Shown here in pieces: positions 1-11,000 of a stretch of 64,000 bases of DNA (positions are counted from its first letter, which is position 1; each line of letters starts with the position of its first letter). This DNA is from Monoplex corrugatus (lineage: Eukaryota; Mollusca; Gastropoda; Littorinimorpha; Ranellidae), in assembly GCA_030674185.1 (NCBI GenBank), contig CM060307.1, positions 48,569,681 through 48,633,680 of the forward strand, read 5' to 3'. A model generated the notes under the pieces. It worked only from the letters and a program-made list of their open reading frames with translations. It was not told where the DNA came from and did no database searches. The translations under genes were made by a program, and so were the position numbers.

Positions 1-70
1 GAGACCCATCTGGAAACAATGCGAACAAAAGGAAATTTTCCTTCTAAAATTACGTTTAATCTAACATACT

Positions 71-199
71 TACCGTGGCTCACAAATGCAATAAGCGGCA
101 GCGGTTTGCCAATTCTGCCTCGTAACAATAAAGTCCGAAGGGACAGTAACTCTGAGAGTGTCTACGTCTTGCGCATGCGCAGGTGTTCTTCCTCTTTTC
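71..199 (+). repeat. DIRS left inverted terminal repeat
   Basis: These 129 bases are the reverse complement of 5635-5763 with almost no differences, so the two ends are recent. The repeat starts TACCGTGGCTCAC and ends in CTCTTTTC. Confidence 0.93.
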
Positions 200-273
200 G
201 AGGAGACCTTGACCTTGACCCTGACTGTGGCTAGAAGGAACCAGGAAGGCGGGGAGGTCGGGAGGGACTCTGC

Positions 274-365
274 GTGAGCCACGGTAAGTATGTTAGATTA
301 AACGTAATTTTAGAAGGAAAATTTCCTTTTAATTACACATACTATACCGTGGCTCACAAATGCAG
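274..365 (+). repeat. DIRS internal complementary region (circle-junction image)
   Basis: The segment opens GTGAGCCACGGTAAG and closes ACCGTGGCTCAC. Bases 274-330 are the reverse complement of the left outer end (27-83). Bases 327-365 are the reverse complement of the right outer end (5743-5781). In known DIRS elements this region templates completion of the ends during circle formation. It lies just past the recombinase stop codon, the usual place. Confidence 0.9.
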
Positions 366-397
366 AATAGCACTACCCGGATGGAGGGCTTACCTGG

Positions 398-3300
398 TTA
401 ACGCCTGGAGGAATGGCAGGAGTCAGGGCGTGTGGCTGAGATGGGGTGTTGGGCCACCACAGCGGAAGCGATACCCCTGGACCCATCTTCGCGCAGACGG
501 GAGACGTCGCGCAGGTAGAACTGGATGAAAGTGCCCGGGGAACGCCAATACGCGGCGTCTAGGACGTTTTGGATGCTGGCATTGTGGATGACTGCCAGCG
601 AAGAAGCCCATGCTCTGATCTCATGGGACCTTGGGGAGAAGACAGCTAGCTCGGCGCTCGACCTGGCATACGCAGCCTTGATGACTTCCCTCAGCCATCG
701 AGAGATGGACGTGCGTCTAATGTCCTTTCTATAGTTTTCGTTGTAAGAGAGAAAAAGGTGGCGCCGCTGCTGGCGAGAAGATTTCGTCCGCTTTCTGTAC
801 GCTCGCAGTGCGCGAACCGGGCAGAGAGTGCGATCCTCGTCGTCCGGAGCGAGGATAGACGTGAGGGGATGGATGTGGATGGCCGGCGAAGGAGAACCTG
901 GAGACTGGTTCTTGGCCAAGAATTCCGGGAGTAGGCGGAGAGACATCGAGCCATCAGGTTCGAGAGCAACATCTCCGGGGAGACCACTAAGGGCGTGCAC
1001 TTCGCTGCAGCGCCTCCCCGATGCGAGAGAGACGAGAAAGGCCGTCTTGAAAGAGAGGAACTTCAGGGAACACTCCCTGATGGGTTCGTAAGGGGGGAGT
1101 CTAAGGGATGAGAGGACGAGAAAGAGATCCCACGCCGGGGTTCGGCGGGGGTTCCTGGCTTCCTGGAGAGAAGCCCCTCTGACGAGATTCCGCAATAGAG
1201 GATCGTGCTCAAAGGACGGACCACCCAACTGACGGATGGTGGTGCAGATGGCCGCCCTGTGGACCTTCACTGAGGATGCGGAAAGCTTTTTCTCTGTGGA
1301 CAGAAAGCCGAGGTAGTTGGCCAACTGCAAGCGAGAGGGTGAATGGGGTGACACCTCATTTGAGGTGCACCAAGAGACCCAGCCATTCCAGTGGGCATTG
1401 TACACCCCCTGTGTGCCCGGCCTGTGAGCTTGCTGCACAAGGCCGATTACGGCCGGGGACAGGCCTAATGAAGACATCGAGTCCCGCACAGCATCCAGGC
1501 GTGAAGGTTTAGAACGTCTGGATTGCCGTGCGGAATGCCTGACCTGGGTTGGAGGATGGAGCGGCTCGATACCGCGAGTTTTAGCGGCGGCACATGGGAC
1601 AGGTGCAGAAGTTCTGGGTACCATGCCTGTGCTGGCCATTTGGGTGCGACAAGGATTAATGTCGCTGCGTCCTCCCTGGCTTTCCTCAGCACTTTCCCCA
1701 TAATGGGGAACGGGGGAAAGGCATAGCCGATGAGGTTCGACCATGGAATGGATAGGGCATCTACAGCCCAGGCCGCTGGGTCCGGAACTGGAGAGATGTA
1801 CAAAGGGAGGCGGTGATTGAACCTGGTGGCAAAGAGGTCCACGTGTGGTTTGAACCATGCTGCCCATACTGGCTCCAGGACTGCATGGACCAGTGTCCAT
1901 TCCGAGGGAAGAATCATGTGGGATCTGCTGAGAGAGTCCGCAAGTATGTTGATCTTCCCCGGGACATGCTTTGCTGAGAGCTGAATCGAGTGTTCCTCGC
2001 ACCAGATGAGGAGCTGTTCCGCTCTCCGAGACAAGGAGTGGGAGCGGGCGCCCCCTTGCTTGTTGATGTAACAAGCTACTGTGGTGTTGTCCGTGTTGAT
2101 GCGGACATGTTTTCCCTTCAGAAAGGGGAGAAAACTCCCCGAGTGCCAGGCAAACTGCCTCCAGTTCCAACATGTTTATGTGGCAGGGCATGAGGTCGGT
2201 CGTCCACCGACCTGCGGCTGTCAGCGTGCCGACATGGGCTCCCACCCGGAGGTGGACGCGTCCGTGAACAAGTGCTCCTGAGGAGGGGGCAGTGTGATGG
2301 GGACTCCCTGGGCCAGGCGTGACTGGGAGCGCCATTTGGTCACTGCTGATATGAACCAAGGGCCCAGGTGGACCGGGAGGTCCCATGGCTGAAGCGACTG
2401 TGACCAACGCTTCCTGAAGCCGCGTTGGAATTGCCGCTTGAGAAGACGACCCAGTGGCACTAGGGGTGCCAGCGACTCCATAAGGCCCAGTAGGGAGGCC
2501 AGCTTCCTTGCTGGCGCTTGGAGTTGGGGGAGCAGTTGGGCTAAGAGGCCCTGAAGGCGCAGTAAGCGCTGGGGAGACGGGGTGACCCTCCACTTGGAGG
2601 TGTCGAAGGACATACCCAGGAACTGGAATTGTTTGGAGGGAGTTAGGTCCGACTTCTCCTCGTTGCAGACAAAGCCCAGGTTGTGACAGAGTTGCAGGAC
2701 CTGGGATGCTTGTTGCGCACACTGTTCTTTGGAGGAGGCGAGTAGAAGCCAATCGTCTAGATAGGCCTTGAGGCGGATGCCCTTCTCCCGAACATGCATG
2801 CAGAGTTCCCTCGCCACCTTCGTGAAGAGCCAAGGGGCGGGTGCCAGACCGAAGGGCAGTGCCCTGAATTGGAAGATCCGGTTCCTCCAGACGAATCTGA
2901 GGTACTTCCTGTCCCTGGGGTGAATGAGGAGATGGAAGTATGCATCCTTGAGGTCGATGGATATCCCCCAGTCGCCCGGGTGCAAGGCCTCGCGGATGGA
3001 CATAGGGGTCTCCATACGGAAATGGAGGACGCGGAGGAACCGGTTTAGGGAGGAGAGGTCCAGGACGGGCCTCCAGCCCCCCGAAGTTTTGGGGACCACA
3101 AAGATGCGTCCATAGAATCCCGGGGACGCAGCGAAGGAAACTTCCTCCGTAGCCCCCTTGGCTAACATCGAAAGAACCTCCTGATCCAGGGCCTGCGAGG
3201 CCGAGCGATCTTGAGGAAGTGCGAAAGCAGGGGGAGAGAGCGTGAGAGGAGCCTTCCTTGGGCCCCAAGGAAGGCGGAACCCCGACCTGATCACCCGCAG

Positions 3301-3406
3301 GGCCCATGGGCTGGCGGGCAGCCTCTCCCACGCGTCGATGTGTCTGGAGAGACTGCCCACAGGATCGCCCGTGGGGGGTGATGGCCTCAGGCCGGGGGTG
3401 AGTCAT
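398..3406 (-). CDS. DIRS tyrosine recombinase frame (long overlap with RT)
   Basis: The tyrosine recombinase integrates the circular cDNA of the element. The recognisable domain is the last 365 or so residues, encoded from about 1500 down to 398. It carries the core arginine in ASGRRCSEV, the HEIR box (HxxR) and the nucleophile tyrosine in FIQFYLRD. The frame stays open upstream for 1002 codons, and that upstream part runs in another frame over the reverse transcriptase. Its first ATG overlaps the gag stop as ATGA at 3403-3406. The proline-rich upstream half looks like a shadow of the RT sequence, but long RT/YR overlap is a known DIRS habit, so an extended or frameshifted product cannot be excluded. 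The domain shows no internal stop. Confidence 0.85.
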   Translation of the reverse strand: MTHPRPEAITPHGRSCGQSLQTHRRVGEAARQPMGPAGDQVGVPPSLGPKEGSSHALSPCFRTSSRSLGLAGPGSGGSFDVSQGGYGGSFLRCVPGILWTHLCGPQNFGGLEARPGPLLPKPVPPRPPFPYGDPYVHPRGLAPGRLGDIHRPQGCILPSPHSPQGQEVPQIRLEEPDLPIQGTALRSGTRPLALHEGGEGTLHACSGEGHPPQGLSRRLASTRLLQRTVCATSIPGPATLSQPGLCLQRGEVGPNSLQTIPVPGYVLRHLQVEGHPVSPALTAPSGPLSPTAPPTPSASKEAGLPTGPYGVAGTPSATGSSSQAAIPTRLQEALVTVASAMGPPGPPGPLVHISSDQMALPVTPGPGSPHHTAPSSGALVHGRVHLRVGAHVGTLTAAGRWTTDLMPCHINMLELEAVCLALGEFSPLSEGKTCPHQHGQHHSSLLHQQARGRPLPLLVSESGTAPHLVRGTLDSALSKACPGEDQHTCGLSQQIPHDSSLGMDTGPCSPGASMGSMVQTTRGPLCHQVQSPPPFVHLSSSGPSGLGCRCPIHSMVEPHRLCLSPVPHYGESAEESQGGRSDINPCRTQMASTGMVPRTSAPVPCAAAKTRGIEPLHPPTQVRHSARQSRRSKPSRLDAVRDSMSSLGLSPAVIGLVQQAHRPGTQGVYNAHWNGWVSWCTSNEVSPHSPSRLQLANYLGFLSTEKKLSASSVKVHRAAICTTIRQLGGPSFEHDPLLRNLVRGASLQEARNPRRTPAWDLFLVLSSLRLPPYEPIRECSLKFLSFKTAFLVSLASGRRCSEVHALSGLPGDVALEPDGSMSLRLLPEFLAKNQSPGSPSPAIHIHPLTSILAPDDEDRTLCPVRALRAYRKRTKSSRQQRRHLFLSYNENYRKDIRRTSISRWLREVIKAAYARSSAELAVFSPRSHEIRAWASSLAVIHNASIQNVLDAAYWRSPGTFIQFYLRDVSRLREDGSRGIASAVVAQHPISATRPDSCHSSRR
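1465..3360 (-). pseudogene. DIRS reverse transcriptase / RNase H, broken by two indels
   Basis: The reverse transcriptase occupies 3360-2221. It has the motifs SIDLKDAYF (about residue 136), LPFGLAPAPW (168) and YLDDWLL (200). RNase H begins with LFTDASTSGW near residue 364. There the frame is lost: the reading moves to another frame at about 2240 and returns at about 2110, and the tail continues as 2034-1465 with AEQLLIW and the conserved DIRS stretch VDLFATRFN...WYPEL. Some DIRS elements carry a methylase-like (DAM) domain after RNase H; whether this tail is one is unclear. The first break looks like a lost G in a G run, the second like an extra C in a C run, so this may be homopolymer error rather than decay. 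The protein would copy element RNA into DNA and remove the RNA strand. Confidence 0.86.
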
Positions 3407-5535
3407 TGGGGGTTGGCCGGCTGAGAGGGAGCCGGCCTGCGGGCCTTAGGCCGGGCCACCGGCCTGCCCGAATGCTGTTGCGGTCTCCTGTGCCCTTGGG
3501 GCCTGGGATCGGCCCGAAACTTGGTGTGGGTGGGCCTGTTTGGCGGGTAGGCCGCTGGAGCCGGGCGCTTCACGGCAGGGCGAGAGGGCCTCGAATGGAG
3601 GGCGAGGTCCCTTTTTATGTCCGCCTGGTGCTTCAGGACGGCCTGAACATGGTTCCCGAAGAGGGAGCCCGGCTGGACGGGCACCGCGCGCAAGGAGGCC
3701 CTTGCCGACGGTGAGGTGGCAACCGAGGATGCCGCGAGAATGGCATCCCGCCTCGCCATGACGGCGTTCAGATACGTGCGTGCTTGCGATTCGGCCACGG
3801 ATCTGAGCCCCTGCGCCATGGCCTGGATAAAGGCCACGATGGTTGCCTGGTCAGGCGCCTGGCGGAGCGTGAAGGACTGCTGGTTGGGGTCCTTCAGGGC
3901 TTCCCCTAGGCCGCCCAAGAATGAGTCCAGGGCGGAGGTTGCCACCAGCCCCCGTCTCGCGTTCTCCTCCCATTCCGTCAAGCATTTCTCCGTGATGGAG
4001 ATATGCTGCGGCTGGGCCCGAGAGCGATCGTTCACAAGGAGGAGGTTCTCCTGTGTGAGCGAGAGGGGAGCGTCAGGGATAGGCCCATGGGCCATGAAGG
4101 GCTTCCGCTGGAAGGGGAGCGGTGCCGGCTTCAGGAATTTCCTGAAGGGCAAGGCTCCCGGGAAGTCAGGCACAGATCCTGGAACGAAATCTTGTGCCTC
4201 TTTCCCCCTGGCGGTGTCCTGGGCTTGCCTGAGGCAGTCAGCCACCATGTCGGACTGTTTTAGCAAGGAGGCCCGTGGGGCTGAGGTAGGGTGAGCGCTG
4301 AAAAGGCGCTCGGCCGAGCCAAGCTTGGGAGCCTTGGGCTCTGGCACAGTGGACACCGCCTCCGGTGTGAGTTGTGCCAGCCGGTCCATGGCATCCTGGA
4401 AGCAGAATGCCATGTGGGCAGGGGCCTCATCCTCTGAGGCCGAGTCCGAGTCCTCTGGCCCGCCTATGGAGGGGGCGAGAGTCTGCGGAGAGTCTGACTG
4501 GGGTGCCACGGTTGTGGGACCCGGGTCAGAGCCCCCAGGAGGCAGCCCCGGTGTTGTGTCCAACACGGGTGGTGCCGGGGGGGCTGGGCAGGGTGAGTCC
4601 TGCGCTGGTGGGGCGCCGGGCATAAAGCCGGGCCACCACGTGCATCCCGTGGCCGAGGCCGGGGGAAATCCCAAGGATGGGTGCCACGGTACCATGTGCG
4701 GTGCCATGGGATGCGGCATGGGCTGAGCCCAAGGGGCATCAGGACCCTGACCCCATGAAGGGTAGGGCCTGGCCCGGTCCCCAGTGCCCAAAGGGCCAGC
4801 CTGCTGGGGGCGGCTAGGCATGTGCCAAGGCGCCCAAGTGCTCTGTCCGGAATGGGACAGAGATGTGGCAGCCCGCCATGGGTCGCTTGGTAGTTGCCAA
4901 GGCGCCCAAGTGCTCTGTCCGGAATGGGACAGAGAGGTTGTGGCGGGTGCAGCAGCAGGCTGTGGGGGAGGAAGGGAGACAACCGGGGCGGATCGACGAT
5001 CTGACGCCCGTAAGGGTGGGGTTGTCTCCCTTGGCCCACCTGGCGAACCAGGGGGTGTCCCGCCTGGCGAACCAGGGGGTGAGCCGGTTCCGTTCACATT
5101 ACGGTCCATCTTGCCTCCCGAAGGAGACCCATGCCCAATGCGCCCATCAGCCATGGAGGCTGAAACAGTACCAGCAGAACCGGAGTTAAGCTGTACGAAG
5201 GGGGCGAGCACAGAATCGACAGAACCGGAGTTGAGTCGATCACCGTGCCGGGCAGTGTGAGGGCCGTAAAATGACGAAAATTCAACTGAGCCGGAGCTGA
5301 GTTGAGGGCTCGTGGTCATCGCAACCGAACCGTAGCTGGGTTGCGATGACTTGTCGATAGTGTGAAAGAGAGAAGACGTGAAAGGGAGAGACGAAGTTGA
5401 AGAGAGAGCGGTTTGTTCACCGGTGGAACCACCCCTTTGTGGGTTTGAGAATTCGGCGGACGAAATCTTCTTAACCCTCGCTTTGCCACCCAATCGTTTC
5501 ACATAAGTTTCTCCCTTAAACGAAAACATAGGCAA
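3403..5535 (-). CDS. DIRS ORF1, gag-like protein (710 aa)
   Basis: This is the first ORF of the element, in the gag position, probably an RNA-binding structural protein. The first part is rich in Ser, Gly and Pro and contains short duplications: SHSGQSTWAPW occurs twice (about 4795-4930) and a Gly-Pro-Ser unit is repeated near 5040-5080. The middle is acidic (EDSDSASEDE). The C-terminal 250 residues are better ordered, and the last 60 are Arg/Lys/Pro rich, suiting nucleic-acid binding. I see no CCHC zinc knuckle. It starts at the first in-frame ATG inside the right terminal region. Its stop overlaps the ATG of the recombinase frame. Assignment rests on position and composition, not on a recognised fold. 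Confidence 0.75.
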   Translation of the reverse strand: MPMFSFKGETYVKRLGGKARVKKISSAEFSNPQRGGSTGEQTALSSTSSLPFTSSLFHTIDKSSQPSYGSVAMTTSPQLSSGSVEFSSFYGPHTARHGDRLNSGSVDSVLAPFVQLNSGSAGTVSASMADGRIGHGSPSGGKMDRNVNGTGSPPGSPGGTPPGSPGGPRETTPPLRASDRRSAPVVSLPPPQPAAAPATTSLSHSGQSTWAPWQLPSDPWRAATSLSHSGQSTWAPWHMPSRPQQAGPLGTGDRARPYPSWGQGPDAPWAQPMPHPMAPHMVPWHPSLGFPPASATGCTWWPGFMPGAPPAQDSPCPAPPAPPVLDTTPGLPPGGSDPGPTTVAPQSDSPQTLAPSIGGPEDSDSASEDEAPAHMAFCFQDAMDRLAQLTPEAVSTVPEPKAPKLGSAERLFSAHPTSAPRASLLKQSDMVADCLRQAQDTARGKEAQDFVPGSVPDFPGALPFRKFLKPAPLPFQRKPFMAHGPIPDAPLSLTQENLLLVNDRSRAQPQHISITEKCLTEWEENARRGLVATSALDSFLGGLGEALKDPNQQSFTLRQAPDQATIVAFIQAMAQGLRSVAESQARTYLNAVMARRDAILAASSVATSPSARASLRAVPVQPGSLFGNHVQAVLKHQADIKRDLALHSRPSRPAVKRPAPAAYPPNRPTHTKFRADPRPQGHRRPQQHSGRPVARPKARRPAPSQPANPQ

Positions 5536-5634
5536 GACACAAAAACAACAACGACAATCGATCGATCGCGTAGCGAAATCGAAAAATACTTAGCTGCTCA
5601 GAGCGTACGAGGCGAGCTGGAAGATGGCTGCCGA

Positions 5635-5763
5635 GAAAAGAGGAAGAACACCTGCGCATGCGCAAGACGTAGACACTCTCAGAGTTACTGTCCCTTCGGA
5701 CTTTATTGTTACGAGGCAGAATTGGCAAACCGCTGCCGCTTATTGCATTTGTGAGCCACGGTA
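5635..5763 (-). repeat. DIRS right inverted terminal repeat
   Basis: This is the reverse complement of 71-199. It ends GAGCCACGGTA, after which the right outer end (5764-5781) differs from the left outer end, as in other DIRS elements. Confidence 0.93.
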
Positions 5764-5781
5764 TAGTATGTGTAATTAAAA

Positions 5782-6044
5782 ATGTTTTTCTCAAAATTCC
5801 AGTTGATGGAGATAAAACAACTGGTGTTAACAAGATAACAAGATTTTATTTTAGCTCAGTGCACAGACACAAGGAAAATGTTTTGGCTATGCATACAATC
5901 ACACTCACCCTCACAACAATAACAATATTCGACATCAAAAAAGACATATTTGTCGGTCTTCCCCGGAATCGAAGAAACACACGCACATAATCCAAAAAGA
6001 CATATTTGTCGGTCATCCACGGAATCGAAGAAACACACGCACAC

Positions 6045-6100
<56 letters not shown>

Positions 6101-7014
6101 CTCAAGCCACGGCACCCAAATCCGAGACACCTTAGCGGGCCACCCTTTGGTTCTGCCCTGCCGGCTAATTTACAGCGTGCATCTCACCCTCCCCTTCCAC
6201 TCTCCACACCACCCTCACCTGTCCCGTGGCGAGTCTCAGGCGCGTGGAAGTACAGGCCTACAGATTGACCTAGATTCGAGCAGGCCTACTCTGTTTAGAG
6301 GTGTGGTGACAATTAGTTTGATCAAGTTAGTACTATACGCACTGGACTGGGCACAGTTTTCTGTCTAGGTCCAAAGCTGTCCAAAATGGTGGACAGAGGG
6401 CAGATGTTTATCTCTGGACAAGGATCCTCAAGATCCTGGTTCTTAGCACAGAATTCAGGGAAAAATCAAAGAAACCATCCTCCAGAAGGTTTATAACAGT
6501 TGGGTTGCCACCAGGGGCGTGGATTTCGCTCCTGTGCCTCCTCAAACCTAAGGTGAGAAAGAAGGTGGTCCGGAAGGTCAGAGCATCTAGAGGTATAGAA
6601 CCCAAGGCTTGAAATGCTCCTTGCGAAAAGAGTTTAGTATGATGAAAATGCCCCAAGCTGGAAGTCTTCTCAGGTTCCTGACCTCTTAAAGTGCTGCTAC
6701 TCTGACAGTCACTCCCTGGTGGAAGCTGTCAGAGAGAATAGGTCTCTGAGCTGTGCTATGGTAGTGGAAACGGCTATGCGGTAGCCTCTGACTGTGCTAG
6801 TAGATAAGCCTAGTAAATCACAGGAGAGATGTGCATTGTTTCCAGAGGGTTCTCACAAGCCATGATCAAAGCCTACTGACAGGCTCAACTAGATTTGAGT
6901 GTGTTATACCCCAGAGCCCATGAGGCTAGAACTACTGGCACCTTTGTGGTTCTCTAGAAAGCTCCGTACAGTGCAAGTTTGAAGGCAGCATACAAACGCT
7001 CTGAAAACCCTATG
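5782..7014 (-). mobile_element. Old DIRS relic, host of the young DIRS insertion
   Basis: Bases 1-26, 5782-5828 and 6296 to about 6830 align piecewise with the relic at 53067-54020, for example GTTGATGGAGATAA, CACTGGACTGGGCACAGTTTT and ATAGTGGAAACGGCT. They also match the recombinase part of the young element (GGTTCTTAGCACAGAATTC at 6438 against the young copy near 905). No frame survives. The end of the relic towards 7014 is uncertain. Confidence 0.72.
5829..6295. repeat. Insert in the DIRS relic with 56-bp duplication and (AC)n
   Basis: This block is absent from the paralogous relic at 53130. It contains two near-identical 56-bp units (5944-5999 and 6000-6050, each with CATATTTGTCGGTC) followed by a pure (AC)n tract at 6046-6096. 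I find no coding signal, and the origin of the insert is unknown. Confidence 0.5.
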
Positions 7015-8082
7015 AAAATTAAAACAGACCAGTCACCATGGCGTAGTGGTTAGTGCAATGGACTACTTACTGGAAGGTTGTGGGTTCAATTCCCGATCAG
7101 TCCCTTCAAGAATCATTGTGGGATTTTTCAGCTCTAACCAGCTCCTACCCAGAGTTGGGCGTGCTATGGGCTCATTTGGAAGACTGGGACCACACAGTCA
7201 AGTCTCATCCATTTCACAGATGCATCTCTGAGGGTGTTGCTCAAATCTTCTGACCAGCACCGCAGGTATCTGTATCCTTTGGGCCTGGTTGACACCAGGA
7301 TATATTATGACAGTAAGCTTAAAGCCCTGTCAAGCAGTCTCAACCCTAGATGGAACTCCAAAGCATCATAATAGGTTCCCAAAAGCCCCCCAACTTATTT
7401 CAGAATTGATTATCAAGAAGTAGTTAAACAGAAAGATATTTTCATTCTGATTCCAAAGGTAACTTTATTTTTTTTCTATGACAATTAGTTCAAAAGTTAT
7501 TCAAATTTGAAAACGGCTCTATATAGGGTCAAAAGCGTACATTTTTGAAATTGAGCAAAATAGCAACTTTGAGGCACCGTAAAACCCTCATTTTCAACAA
7601 GGTATCAATGAAAATTGGTAGATCAGCTCTCATTAGCATATAAAACAGCTGTGATTTATTTCTAGGGTGTACACTTATTAGTTATCTAATTACAAGCCCC
7701 TAAAATCCATAAAAACTGTAAAATCGCAGTCGCCGATGAGGCAAAACTGAAAATGATAATATCTAAGCTTCTAATTGACATACAAGCATGATTTTTATAT
7801 CAAAATGTTTGTTTTGAAAAGATCTATGCACCAGGTATAATTAGAAAGATATCTGAACATTATTCTAAAAATTCATTTTTTTCTAGTATTGTGGCTAGTT
7901 ATTGAGGAAAAATCAGCACCCCCGCATGGCATAAAACATCAAAATGATTTTGTGAAACATTAATTAATCATTTTCATAAAACAATTGTCAAATAACAACT
8001 CAGCTGTTCAATAGTTTTTATGTATCATACATGTTTATGAAATGTTTTAAATTCAATACCATGGGGAGACATCATAATGACA

Positions 8083-11000
8083 TCACTTCAATGACAGGTA
8101 CGCTCTGGATATCTCCTCTACATCTGACACCTTCCACTGCCTCATGTTATGCGCAACAGGGTTCACATCCAAGTTCCATTTGAACACATAGCAGCTCTCA
8201 GTTTCTGCTTCATCATCAGCACTAGGCCACTTGAATAAGTCACCTACATCACTTTTCGCAAGGTACTTGACCATTGCCTTCTCTTTGCTGATGATCTTGG
8301 TTACAGTTCCGACATAAAAATTGTTGTCATAAAAGACAGCCACCCATTCGCCAATATGCTCGAACGATGGGGGCTGAAACTGGTCATGGCCAAAGTCTAA
8401 CTCTTGGAACTCGTCGAGATGTGGTGTCCTGGCTGCTGGCTCCACGGTGTCTCCACTGTCAAGATGGTCCTTCAGCGCTTGGATTAGCTCTTCAAGGGGT
8501 CCTGTCAGCCTCAGCCTACCTTTTTTCAATAAGACTGTCTTTTGGTACCTAATCTGGTCCTTGATGGCTTGTAGAAGAAGGTTGGCATCCTGCCGCCTGT
8601 GCCGGCTAACCAGCCTATCAACATCATCTGCTGTATTACAGGGGCCACCAATAAGCATTAGCTTCTGAATGAGTTCAGCCTTTTTTGCCGCTTCCTTTGC
8701 CTCCTTCGCAAGCTTCTTTGCCCTGGAATCAATCAGCTTCTGGCGAAGGCGGAGCATGACAGCTTCTTCCTCTGCCCGATTCTGTGCACGAAGAGCCTTG
8801 CCTTTCTTTCGCCCGAAAGCCAGCAAATTTGCAGCCTCAGCTGTCCGCTTCCCTTGAAGCCACTCAGATGTGTGGTTGTGGCAGAGCATATTGGTTGATG
8901 TTCGCTGGTGAGTGGTTGAGTTTCGGGCCTTGTTAATGTCATAATCAAGATCACCAAAGACATTTTCTCCTAGTAGGTTGGTCAGAGGGCAATGGTCTAG
9001 TTCAGGGGGCATCTCAGCAGGCGGTCCCCCATAGATGTTTCCTGGTAGAAAGTCAGTCAGTTGTGTCATGAGCTTATCACGCATTCCTGGCATCAGCTGC
9101 TGGAGCGCAGACTTGACTGCTTCCTTGTGCTGAGATGCCCACCTGTCTACAGCATCTCTGAGCCTCTGCCGCTTACCAGCTATCTCAAACTCTCCACCAA
9201 AGATGCCAGGAAATTGGGGATTAAGAAGGTCAGAAGAGTCTTGTTCCCAACTTCTCATCTTGTTGTCCATGGCCTGGATGTACTGATGTAGCTGTGTGTA
9301 TTTCACTCTGCTATCAAGGAGCTCCCAGTAAGGGCCAGTGATTCGAACAAAAATCAGGGCAACAGCACAGACAAATACCATCAACCTACTGTCCTCGAGG
9401 TCTGCTCTGAGGCTGTCTATCTTCAGGTTGTTGTGCTCGAGTGATGGAAAGAACGAGCGGAGGTGGTCATGGTGGTAAATGACAGCTGCTGCACCTTCAA
9501 AGAAACAATTAAAACGGTTGCTTCTGTAGCTTGTCACCAGACTTGTCACATCTTCTTCTTTACAATGAGCTAGCCAGTCCTGTCTGCACCCATTTTTTTC
9601 ATCACCTCTGGGGCCTACCAGGTCACAAGTGTGGTGAATGACACGATGTGTGGCGGATTCTGAGGAGTTGCCAAAGATGGTGAACCTGCTGTCCTTGTCC
9701 CTGCCAAGTTTTTCCCTGGTGACTGAGGCAGCAATGACTTCCTTCTCCATGATTTTTAATGTGGTCTCACAAGCCCTCTGCAAGCCAATAAGGAAATGGG
9801 CGTTGCAAAAGAGAAAATGAACAACAGTCTGATGGCCAATCTTTGTCTTGAGAAATTCAAGGAGGACGGTATTGAACTTTTTCATAACTGCGGCCCTATC
9901 AGACATGACACTTGTAAGTTTAGAAAGAATTTGTCTGAAAACCTCATCCTGCACCTGCTCAGAATATTCTGCAAATAACTCAGCCACACACCCAAGCTGG
10001 TTGATGGTAAGTTGCAGCAGTGTGGCAGAGTCTTCGGTGGCGACTGTTTTAAATCCAAATGACAGTGTTTCTGTTGGACTTATATCAAGTGTCACTTGTT
10101 GGCTTACATAGCACTTCTTCTGCCTCGATGTTGCATCGGTATGGAGGGTGATATTTGATGACTCTAGAATTTTCTCTGCTATTTGGACATTTGCGAGTAC
10201 TTGCCCTTCATCTAAAATGTTACTTACAGTTTGGGCTGTTGGGAGGTCTTTTTCACAAATTTATAATCAAAAATGCCTTCGCCCACAATCTTAATAACAT
10301 CTGAACATCTGGTAGTGGGGGTGTGGGCTTGGGAATGAAGGGCTAAGACTGTTTTTCTGATGTTGTCCTTAAATCGATTCCCTTCCTCTCTCACCCTTGT
10401 ATCTATCCTCTCCTCACCCCTTGCTGCTGAAATCTCAGAATTCAAAACCTTGAGCTCTTCTTGGAGGGCAGAAATTCTTTGATCTTGTTCTTGAACACGC
10501 TGCTTCTTGCGCCGCAGATCACGCTCTAAATTATATACTGTGCGCTGATGTTCTTCTGAAGCCTCCTGTGCAGCCTCCTTTGCAGCTTTTAGGTCACCTT
10601 CAGCCTTATCAGCTCTCTTTTCAGCGCTCTTCAAGTTCTGCAGCTTGTCCTGCAATCGCTGTAGTCGCTCTGGCTGTAGCTGTTGAACTGTCAGCTTCAG
10701 GGTCCTCACCTCCTCTTGTAAACTTAAATTAAGTCGTTGCTGCTCTGTTGCGTCTTTCATCTCCTCAACCAGCTTAAACTTGTCCCTTGAAAGATCTTGC
10801 ACAGTGCAGCTCAGTACTGCTACCTGCTCTTCCCCTACTTTAAGCTGCTCAGATTGCTTTAGGATCTTCTTTTCTGCTTCTTTCAATCTTACTTCAGTTT
10901 CAGTAGGTGCAGCCTTCCCACTTGACGAAGGAGCAGCTTGCAAAATAAATGGCTGACCTAGGAAAAGAGCCAAGTTCTTTTCGCGATCCTCTCCTTTTTT

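Larger units (their letters stand above)
27..5781 (-). mobile_element. Near-complete DIRS-type tyrosine-recombinase retrotransposon
   Basis: The element reads right to left as gag-like ORF, reverse transcriptase/RNase H, then tyrosine recombinase, which is the DIRS order. A 129-bp inverted terminal repeat pairs 71-199 with 5635-5763. An internal complementary region at 274-365 is the inverted image of both outer ends joined: its left half matches 27-83 and its right half matches 5743-5781. The two halves share one TTTT, and both element edges carry AAAA (27-30 and 5778-5781). This is the arrangement expected if a circular intermediate is integrated by the recombinase without target duplication. 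The flanks (1-26 and 5782 onward) align with an uninterrupted older DIRS copy at about 53067-53130, giving an empty-site comparison. Two small indels break the RNase H region, so this copy is probably defective or carries sequence errors. Confidence 0.93.

Noticed and set aside
7040..7110. A tRNA gene.
   Set aside because: The A and B boxes belong to a SINE head; the cloverleaf is degenerate and the same sequence recurs in other SINE copies. The stretch at 60784-60835 was rejected for the same reason.
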